Assembly (NCBI GenBank): GCA_003543035.1
Contig: DPJL01000326.1
Coordinates: 1-19,410, forward strand
Direction: 5' to 3'
DNA from: Micromonosporaceae bacterium
GTDB taxonomy: Bacteria; Actinomycetota; Actinomycetes; Mycobacteriales; Micromonosporaceae
DNA length: 19,410 bases
Part shown: piece by piece, positions 13,524 through 19,410 of the stretch
Layout of the letters: each line of letters begins with the position of its first letter
Position numbering within the stretch: position 1 is the first letter of the stretch
Translations under genes and position numbers: made by a program
The notes under the pieces: model-generated
The model's database searches: none
Told to the model about the DNA's origin: nothing
What the model saw: only the letters and a program-made list of their open reading frames with translations

Positions 13524-14954
13524 GTGAGCACCCCTGCCACGCCGATCGCGGCCACGCCGGCAATCAAGCTGCCGGCGATGCCGGTGGCTGCCCGTACGGC
13601 CAGGCGGACAGAGCTGTGGCTGTTGCTGCTCGGCATGCTGATGGTCTCCGCCTATCTGGCGGCGGTCGAGGCGAACATGCTTGGCGAGGTCACGCCGGAT
13701 TTCTGGGCTCCGGTCGGGGTGCTGACGGCGGTGTTCGTTGCGCTGCATGTGGTTATCCGGCTGCGGGCCCCCTTCGCCGATCCGGTGCTGATGCCGGCCG
13801 TGGCTCTGCTCAACGGACTCGGGGTGGCGTTCCTGCGACGGCTGGATCTGGGCCGCGCCAAGGCATCCGAGCGCGCCGACGTAGCCATCTTCGCCGGCGA
13901 CAGCGGCCGTCAGCTGCTGTGGACGCTGATCGCGATAGCCGGAGCGGCCGTGTTGCTCTGGATAGTCGGCGACCATCGCGAGATCTCCAAGTATGCGTGG
14001 ACACTCGGTCTCGCCGGGATCGTGCTGGTGCTGCTACCGGCGATGCTCCCGGGCAGCATCTCGGAGGTCAACGGCGCCAAGCTGTGGATCAAGTTCGGCA
14101 GCCTCTTCGCGATCCAGCCGGGTGAGTTCGCCAAGCTCGCGCTGCTTGCCTTCTTCGCCTATTACCTGGTCCGTAAGCGCGAGGTGCTGGCGCTCGCCAG
14201 CCGCCGCTTCCTCGGTATCGACTTTCCGCGCGGGCGTGACCTCGGCCCGGTGCTCGTGGTGTGGGCGATGAGTCTGCTGGTCCTCGTCTTCGAGAAGGAC
14301 CTCGGGACGTCGCTGCTCTACTTCGGCATGTTCGTCATGACGCTCTACGTCGCCACCGAGCGGGTGAGTTGGCTGATCATCGGTTTGCTGCTCTTCTTCG
14401 GCGGCGCCGCTCTGGCCTATCTGCTCGCTGAGACTGCGGGTGGGCCATTCGCGAGCTTCGGCCAGCGGGTCGACGTCTGGCTCGATCCCTTCGCCGCGCC
14501 TTACGGGACCGGCTATCAGCTCACTCAGTCACTGTTGGGGCTGGGCACCGGAGGTATGTTCGGGACAGGGCCGGGTGCGGGCAACCCACTGTTGGTGCCC
14601 GAGGTCCGAAACGACTTCATCTTCGCCGGGATGGGTGAGGAGATAGGTCTCTTCGGGTTGACCGCGCTGCTGGTCATGTACCTGCTCGTGGTCGAGCGAG
14701 GGCTTCGCGCGGCGCTGACCGTGCGCGATTCGTTCGGCAAGCTCCTCGCCGGTGGCCTCGCCTTCACCCTCGGGTTGCAGGTGTTCGTCATCATCGGCGG
14801 CGTGAGCAAGTTGATTCCGTTGACGGGTCAGACCACACCGTTCCTGTCGGCCGGCGGCTCCTCGCTGGTGGCCAACTGGCTCTTGGTCGCGGTCCTGCTA
14901 CGGATCTCCAATGCGGCAAGATCACCAGGCGTAACGGGAGGAGGACGAGCATGA
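13524..14954 (+). CDS. rodA: RodA/FtsW-type SEDS peptidoglycan polymerase
   Basis: A 476-aa polytopic membrane protein of the SEDS family, which polymerises lipid II into glycan strands together with a class B penicillin-binding protein. After a Pro/Ala-rich N-terminal tail (about 30 residues) there are roughly 12 membrane segments. Family marks are NGAKLWIKFGSLFAIQPGEFAKLALL, then FEKDLGTSLLYFG, then RVDVWLDPFAAPYGTGYQ in the large external loop, and VRNDFIFAGMGEEIGLFG near the C-terminus. A SEDS protein paired with pbpA in this operon is named RodA; it is the elongation enzyme in actinobacteria, while FtsW normally lies in the dcw cluster. The GTG at 13524 follows GGAGAGG. The stop overlaps the pbpA start as ATGA, consistent with the two enzymes being made together. 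Confidence 0.94.
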   Translation: MSTPATPIAATPAIKLPAMPVAARTARRTELWLLLLGMLMVSAYLAAVEANMLGEVTPDFWAPVGVLTAVFVALHVVIRLRAPFADPVLMPAVALLNGLGVAFLRRLDLGRAKASERADVAIFAGDSGRQLLWTLIAIAGAAVLLWIVGDHREISKYAWTLGLAGIVLVLLPAMLPGSISEVNGAKLWIKFGSLFAIQPGEFAKLALLAFFAYYLVRKREVLALASRRFLGIDFPRGRDLGPVLVVWAMSLLVLVFEKDLGTSLLYFGMFVMTLYVATERVSWLIIGLLLFFGGAALAYLLAETAGGPFASFGQRVDVWLDPFAAPYGTGYQLTQSLLGLGTGGMFGTGPGAGNPLLVPEVRNDFIFAGMGEEIGLFGLTALLVMYLLVVERGLRAALTVRDSFGKLLAGGLAFTLGLQVFVIIGGVSKLIPLTGQTTPFLSAGGSSLVANWLLVAVLLRISNAARSPGVTGGGRA

Positions 14955-16468
14955 ATGCTCCACTGCGCCGGGTCGGCGTCGTCGTGATGGTCCTGTTCGG
15001 ACTCCTGTTTGCCAACCTCAACTGGGTTCAGGCATATAAGGCAGACGAGTACCGCAGCAGCCCCTACAACGGTCGCGTGCAGCTCGACGAATACAAGCGC
15101 CAGCGCGGGGTCATCATGATGGCCGGGGGCACCCAGCTCGCGGTCAGCAAGGTCACCGAGGACGATCTCAAGTACCTGCGGACCTATCCGCTCAAAGAGC
15201 AGTACGCCCACCTCCTCGGCTACAAGCCGGTCAACATCGGCGCCACCGGTGTCGAGTCGACCGAAAATGACTTCCTCGCGGGGACGTCGGACAAGCTCTT
15301 CGGCGATCGCTTCCGGGATTTGTTCACCGGTGAGCAGACGGCCGGTGGCAACGTGCTGCTGACCATCTCGCCGACCGCTCAGGAGCGGGCTTTCAACGAG
15401 CTCACCAAGAACAAGGTGGGCGCGAAGCGTGGTGCGGTCGTGGCGATCGATCCGGCGACCGGTGCGATCAAGGCGCTGGTGTCGATGCCGAGCTTCGATC
15501 CCAATGCGCTGGCCAGCCACGATGTCAATGCGGCTCAGGCGGCGTACAAGAAGCTCCTCGAGGATCCGGAGAAGCCGCTGCTGAATCGGGCGCTGACCGA
15601 GATCAACGAGCCGGGCTCGGTGTTCAAGGTGATCACCGCCGCGGCGGGCATGGAGGACGGGCGCGTGCCAAGCACGGTGCTCGATGGCGGCGCGACGTAT
15701 CAGGCTCCGGGAACGGATCACAAAATCCCGAACTCTTCCGGGGTCAACTGTCCGGATAAGATCACGCTGCTGCAGGCTCTCACCATCTCGTGTAACACGG
15801 CTTTCGCCCGGCTCGGGGTCGACCTGGGTGCCAAGAAGATGACTGACACGGCCACCAAATTCGGCTTCTACGACCCGAATTTGACCGTCGGCCGGTTGGA
15901 CGGCAAGGGCGTTCCGGTTTCGGAAAGTGTGCTTGGCGATCTGTATAACCGCGACAGTAAGGGCAATGTGACCGGCGAGAACAAGCCGGTGCTCGCCCTG
16001 TCGTCAATGGGGCAGGCCAGCGTCAACATGACCCCGTTGCAGGGCGCGATGATCGCGGCCACGGTGGCCAACGGTGGTCAGCAGATGCGCCCGCACATCG
16101 TCCAGCAGTTGGTCGGGCCGGATCTGACCACGAATTTCTATGTTGCCGATCCCAAGCCGCTGCGACGCTCGTGCAGCCCGTCCACGGCAACCGGGCTGCA
16201 GCAGATGATGATGAGCGTGGTCGAGAACGGCACCGGTAGCAAGGCGAAGATCGAAGGCCATCAGGTCGGCGGTAAGACCGGAACGGCCGAGGGCGGCGAG
16301 GGTGAAGAGACCCACGGCTGGTTTATCGGCTTCGCGCTCAAGGATGGTCAGCCGGTGGCGGCCGTTGCGGTGTTCCTGGAGAATGCCGGCAAGGGTGGAA
16401 GTGGCGAGGCTGCCCGGATTGCGGGACAGGTCATGCGCGGTGTGATCGCTGACAAGGCGGGAAAGTGA
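14951..16468 (+). CDS. pbpA: PbpA, class B penicillin-binding protein (transpeptidase)
   Basis: A 505-aa D,D-transpeptidase that cross-links peptidoglycan outside the membrane and partners RodA. A single N-terminal anchor (about residues 7-27) is followed by the dimerisation region with KRQRGVI (49-55) and the YPLKEQYAHLLGY segment (79-91). The transpeptidase domain has all three active-site motifs: S223-V-F-K226 (in EPGSVFK), S280-C-N282 and K442-T-G444 (in GGKTGTAE). Ser223 is the acyl acceptor and the target of beta-lactams. ATG at 14951 overlaps the rodA stop (ATGA) and follows GGGAGGAGG. Length matches family members. In mycobacteria PbpA is phosphorylated by PknB, which fits its position here. 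Confidence 0.96.
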   Translation: MNAPLRRVGVVVMVLFGLLFANLNWVQAYKADEYRSSPYNGRVQLDEYKRQRGVIMMAGGTQLAVSKVTEDDLKYLRTYPLKEQYAHLLGYKPVNIGATGVESTENDFLAGTSDKLFGDRFRDLFTGEQTAGGNVLLTISPTAQERAFNELTKNKVGAKRGAVVAIDPATGAIKALVSMPSFDPNALASHDVNAAQAAYKKLLEDPEKPLLNRALTEINEPGSVFKVITAAAGMEDGRVPSTVLDGGATYQAPGTDHKIPNSSGVNCPDKITLLQALTISCNTAFARLGVDLGAKKMTDTATKFGFYDPNLTVGRLDGKGVPVSESVLGDLYNRDSKGNVTGENKPVLALSSMGQASVNMTPLQGAMIAATVANGGQQMRPHIVQQLVGPDLTTNFYVADPKPLRRSCSPSTATGLQQMMMSVVENGTGSKAKIEGHQVGGKTGTAEGGEGEETHGWFIGFALKDGQPVAAVAVFLENAGKGGSGEAARIAGQVMRGVIADKAGK

Positions 16469-17652
16469 TGGTCTCCTCGGGTGTGCTGCTGAGCGGCCGC
16501 TACCGGCTCGATCACCGCATCGCCAGCGGCGGGATGGGCGACGTGTGGTGCGGGACCGATGAGGTGCTCGGTCGCACGGTGGCTATAAAGATCATGCTGA
16601 TGGCGCTGCTTGAAGAGCGCGGCTTTGTCGAGCGCTTCCGGACCGAGGCGCGGACCATGGCCACCATCAACAATCCCGGCGTCGTGCGGATCTACGACTT
16701 CGGCCACGATCAGGTGGCTTATCTGATCATGGAATACGTGGAAGGCGAGCCGCTCTCCCAAACCCTGGGCCGAGTTGGCCGGCTGACCCCGGCACGCACG
16801 ATGTCGTTGGTCGCACAGGCTGCCGAAGCTCTACACGCGGCGCATGAGAAGGGCATCGTGCATCGCGACGTCAAGCCGGGCAACCTGCTCGTCCGTCCAA
16901 ACGGGACACTCGTGCTGACCGACTTCGGCATCGCCCGCTCCGCCGCGGCGGCCCAGCTCACCGCGACCGGCGCAGTGCTCGGCACCGCGTCCTATATTGC
17001 TCCCGAGCAGGCATCCGGGATCCCCGCTTCGGCAGCCTCCGATGTGTACTCACTCGGCGTGGTCGCCTATCAGTGCCTGTCCGGGCATCGCCCGTTCGAG
17101 GGCGACACGCCGCTCGAGATCGCGATGAAGCACGTGAATGGTGTCGCCCGGCCGTTGCCCGACGATGTTCCGCTGCCGATCCGGCAGGTCGTGGAACGGG
17201 CGATGGCCAAGGACCCGGCCGCGCGCTGGGGCTCGGCCGAGGAGTTTGCTCAGGCTGCCAGGCGTGCGGCGACCCAGCCGGTCGGCGCGATGGCAGGGGC
17301 CAACGGCACGGCGGCCACCGTGCCGGTGCCGCCTCCGCCAGCGCCCGTGCAGTCGCAACCACGAGCGGTGCCGTATCAGCGTGGAGCGGCCCCGGTGCCC
17401 AAACCGGCCACAGTTGTGTATCAACAGCCCATCCAGCAGCAGCCGCGCCCCTCGGGTGGCCGTAACGCGCTTATTGTTGTCTGGCTGCTGCTGGCGATGG
17501 TGACCGTGCTGCTCTGTACGGCCTATCTCGGGTATCAGGCCAACAAGAATCGCCAGCAAGGCAGCCTGGAACTGCCGGGTTACGTCATATCCGCGGCGCT
17601 TGGACCGTCGGAGACACAGAACCAGATAACCGAAGGACGACTCACGCGATGA
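16468..17652 (+). CDS. pknA: PknA, membrane-anchored Ser/Thr protein kinase
   Basis: A 394-aa eukaryotic-type kinase that controls cell shape and division by phosphorylating wall and division proteins. The kinase domain spans residues about 11-265 (numbering from ATG 16468): the glycine-rich loop IASGGMGDVW, the ATP Lys41 in VAIK, the catalytic HRD (132-134) in VHRDVKPGN, the metal-binding DFG (152-154), and APE at about 178-180. A Pro/Gln/Ala-rich linker (about 270-330) leads to one membrane segment (about 333-355) and a short external tail of about 40 residues with no PASTA repeat, as is usual for PknA. The start may be GTG 16465 or ATG 16468. Both overlap the pbpA stop, and ATG has the better distance to GGCGGG. 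The stop overlaps the pknB start as ATGA. Confidence 0.95.
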   Translation: MVSSGVLLSGRYRLDHRIASGGMGDVWCGTDEVLGRTVAIKIMLMALLEERGFVERFRTEARTMATINNPGVVRIYDFGHDQVAYLIMEYVEGEPLSQTLGRVGRLTPARTMSLVAQAAEALHAAHEKGIVHRDVKPGNLLVRPNGTLVLTDFGIARSAAAAQLTATGAVLGTASYIAPEQASGIPASAASDVYSLGVVAYQCLSGHRPFEGDTPLEIAMKHVNGVARPLPDDVPLPIRQVVERAMAKDPAARWGSAEEFAQAARRAATQPVGAMAGANGTAATVPVPPPPAPVQSQPRAVPYQRGAAPVPKPATVVYQQPIQQQPRPSGGRNALIVVWLLLAMVTVLLCTAYLGYQANKNRQQGSLELPGYVISAALGPSETQNQITEGRLTR

Positions 17653-19334
17653 ACGCGCAGGCCCGCCTGCTAGGGGGCAGGTACCAAGTCGGCGAGCTGC
17701 TCGGCTACGGCGGCATGGCAGAAGTGCACAGAGGCCGTGACCTGCGGCTGGGTCGTGACGTGGCGATCAAGATGTTGCGCACCGACCTCGCCCGGGACAA
17801 CACCTTCCAGATGCGTTTCCGCCGCGAGGCGCAGAACGCCGCGGCGCTCAACCATCCGGCGATCGTCTCGGTCTATGACACCGGCGAGGAGCGCGCCCCG
17901 ACGGGCGAGGTGCTGCCCTACATCGTGATGGAGTTCGTGGCCGGTCACACCCTCAAGGAGGTGCTGGCCGCCGAGGGCAGGATCCAGCCGAGGCGGGCGC
18001 TGGAGATGGTCGCGGACATCTGCGCGGCGCTCGAGTTCAGCCACCGGCACGGCATCATCCACCGGGACATCAAGCCCGGCAACGTCATGCTGACGCCCAA
18101 CGGCCAGGTCAAGGTCATGGACTTCGGCATCGCGCGTGCGCTCGCCTCGGGTGCGACCACGATGACGCAGACGTCGGCCGTGATCGGCACCGCCCAGTAC
18201 CTCTCGCCGGAGCAGGCGCGCGGCGAGGCTGTCGACGCTCGATCCGACATCTATGCCGCCGGTTGTGTGCTCTTCGAGCTGCTCTGCGGCCACCCGCCAT
18301 TCGTCGGCGACTCCCCGGTCGCGGTGGCTTACCAGCACGTGCGGGAAGACCCACCGCCCCCCAGCAACTCCTGCCGTGAGGTCACGCCGGACATCGACGC
18401 GGTCGTGTTGAAGGCGTTGGCCAAGAACCCGATCAACCGGTACCAGTCTGGTAATGAAATGCGCGCCGACCTGCTGCGTGCCGCAGCCGGCCGGCCGGTG
18501 CTCGCGACCCCGCTGCTGCGTGAGGAAGAGACCGCGCAGCTGTCCACGTCGGCTCGCGCGGGGGCGGGCCGGACGACACCGGCCCGGGTCGGCGACGCAC
18601 GCAGGCGCAAAGCGTCGGGCTGGGTCATCGCCGCACTGTCCACCTTGGGCGTGCTCGCAGTGGTCGCCCTGGCCGCGGGCTTGATCCTTGCCAATCAGCC
18701 CAAGGACATTGCCGTTCCCAACCTCTTCGGGATGACCCAGGCGGAGGCGGAGTCGACGCTCAACGGGAAGAACCTGAAGCCCAAGGTCGGCGAGCGCACA
18801 TTCGGCACGTGCGAGCTCGACAAGGTGGTGGAGCAGACGCCGAAGGAGGGCGACAAGCTCGCCGAGGGCAAAGAGGTCACCTTCAGGCTTTGTGGCGGCG
18901 TGCCGTCGACCAAGGTGCCGTCGCTCCTCGGCACCAACCGAGTCGGCGCTGAGCAACTGCTGCGTCAGGCCAAGCTCGTCCCCGAGTTTGTCGAGGTGGA
19001 CGGCGAGCCGACTACCAAGGACCAGGTTGTCGCGTCTGATCCCGCCCCGGGCAGCCCGATCGCCGAGGGTGCCAAGGTCAAGGTCAGCATTTCCAAGGGC
19101 AATGTGAAGCCGGTGCCGAATGTGGTCGGCAAGACCGAGGCGGTCGCCAAGGCCGAGCTTGAGGCGGCAGGGTTCATTGTCTCGGTGAAGCCGGGCGAGA
19201 TCTCCACGCCGCAGCTGGTCGGCAAGGTAACGCAACAGGATCCGAGCCCGAGCGACGGCAAGAAGCCGGCCGACCGGACCACGGTCACGATCTTCATCGG
19301 TCAGGCGGGAGCTACCAGCTCTCCAACCCCCTAA
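17649..19334 (+). CDS. pknB: PknB, PASTA-domain Ser/Thr protein kinase
   Basis: A 561-aa membrane kinase that senses muropeptides or lipid II and drives the whole pathway. The kinase domain occupies residues about 11-275: LGYGGMAEVHRG glycine loop, Lys41 in VAIK, HRD (138-140), DFG (158-160), SPE (186-188). The activation loop TMTQTSAVIGTAQYLSPEQA keeps the two Thr (173 and 175) that correspond to the autophosphorylation sites Thr171/Thr173 of mycobacterial PknB. One membrane segment lies at about 324-346. Three PASTA repeats follow outside the cell, at about 352-416, 421-484 and 487-551, ending in a short Ser/Pro tail. Mycobacterial PknB has four, so one is missing. PASTA 1 carries two Cys (388 and 415) that could form a disulphide. 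The ATG overlaps the pknA stop. Confidence 0.97.
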   Translation: MNAQARLLGGRYQVGELLGYGGMAEVHRGRDLRLGRDVAIKMLRTDLARDNTFQMRFRREAQNAAALNHPAIVSVYDTGEERAPTGEVLPYIVMEFVAGHTLKEVLAAEGRIQPRRALEMVADICAALEFSHRHGIIHRDIKPGNVMLTPNGQVKVMDFGIARALASGATTMTQTSAVIGTAQYLSPEQARGEAVDARSDIYAAGCVLFELLCGHPPFVGDSPVAVAYQHVREDPPPPSNSCREVTPDIDAVVLKALAKNPINRYQSGNEMRADLLRAAAGRPVLATPLLREEETAQLSTSARAGAGRTTPARVGDARRRKASGWVIAALSTLGVLAVVALAAGLILANQPKDIAVPNLFGMTQAEAESTLNGKNLKPKVGERTFGTCELDKVVEQTPKEGDKLAEGKEVTFRLCGGVPSTKVPSLLGTNRVGAEQLLRQAKLVPEFVEVDGEPTTKDQVVASDPAPGSPIAEGAKVKVSISKGNVKPVPNVVGKTEAVAKAELEAAGFIVSVKPGEISTPQLVGKVTQQDPSPSDGKKPADRTTVTIFIGQAGATSSPTP

Positions 19335-19340
19335 AGGGGT
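19326..19340. terminator. Short GC hairpin between convergent genes, possible terminator
   Basis: ACCCC-CTAAA-GGGGT forms a 5-bp GC-rich stem that spans the pknB stop and touches the stop of the opposite gene. There is no T run on either side, so it would be a weak intrinsic terminator at best. Its place between two convergent genes is what suggests the role. Confidence 0.35.
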
Positions 19341-19410
19341 CAGGCAGCGAAGGCGGCCAGGCGGCGGGACTCGACTTCCGCCGCCAGCTCTGGCGCCCGG
19401 TCGAGTGCGG
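19340..19410 (-). CDS. C-terminal end of a convergent gene, identity unknown
   Basis: On the minus strand the frame entering at 19410 reads ALDRAPELAAEVESRRLAAFAA and stops at TGA (19342-19340), 5 bases beyond the pknB stop. Codon use is GC-rich at third positions, as in the genes around it, and the residues look like a normal amphipathic C-terminal helix. Only 22 residues are visible, too few to assign a family. In Mycobacterium tuberculosis the gene convergent with pknB is trpG (anthranilate synthase component II), so that is a candidate by gene order only. Confidence 0.5.
   Translation of the reverse strand, partial: ALDRAPELAAEVESRRLAAFAA

Noticed and set aside
12433..13563. Minus-strand open frame of 376 codons opposite pstP
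   Set aside because: All PP2C motifs are on the plus strand. The reverse frame has no recognisable domain and is typical of antisense open frames in GC-rich DNA.
14828..15721. Minus-strand open frame of 297 codons opposite rodA and pbpA
   Set aside because: It crosses the junction of two confirmed genes and has no start signal or domain pattern.
17670..19235. Minus-strand open frame of 521 codons opposite pknB
   Set aside because: It mirrors the kinase gene, is dominated by Arg, His, Leu and Asp, and has no family motif. Codon bias of the plus-strand gene explains the open frame.

Overview
The window is high-GC DNA from an actinomycete (phylum Actinomycetota). The clearest evidence is the block at 10904-19334, which runs fhaA, fhaB, pstP, rodA, pbpA, pknA, pknB in the order typical of that phylum, with a tRNA-Leu(CAG) just upstream. 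I cannot fix the order or genus. Nothing in the window encodes an outer-membrane factor, so a monoderm host is assumed. No insertion sequence, integrase, CRISPR array or rRNA is visible.

Left part (1-1469, minus strand): the first 60 bases are almost pure G and look like a sequencing or contig-end artefact. It interrupts a WecG/TagA/CpsF-family glycosyltransferase gene (61-394). Directly upstream is a nucleotide-sugar epimerase gene resembling CDP-paratose 2-epimerase (402-1469). Together they look like the edge of a cell-surface polysaccharide locus.

1513-3866: a TetR regulator with a perfect 16-bp palindrome just in front of it is translationally coupled to an unrecognised 268-aa multi-spanning membrane protein. 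Two divergent SRPBCC (START/polyketide-cyclase-like) genes follow. Genes here are packed with overlapping convergent 3' ends.

3827-10472, minus strand: a three-gene operon of RND pump, very short membrane-fusion-like protein, RND pump. Both pumps are about 1,020-1,046 residues and resemble the CusA/CzcA and HAE branches. The 146-aa adaptor keeps only a membrane anchor and the membrane-proximal part of a CusB-type adaptor. This is the most unusual part of the window: a tandem, probably paired RND system with a reduced adaptor and no outer-membrane channel nearby.

10540-10653, minus strand: tRNA-Leu(CAG) with encoded CCA and a strong intrinsic terminator.

10904-19334, plus strand: the growth and division signalling operon. 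PknA and PknB are the Ser/Thr kinases, PstP is their phosphatase, FhaA and FhaB are phosphothreonine-reading FHA proteins, and RodA plus PbpA form a SEDS polymerase/class B PBP pair that the signalling branch controls. Most junctions are 1-4-nt stop/start overlaps, so the operon is translationally coupled. A convergent gene of unknown identity enters from the right end (19340-19410).
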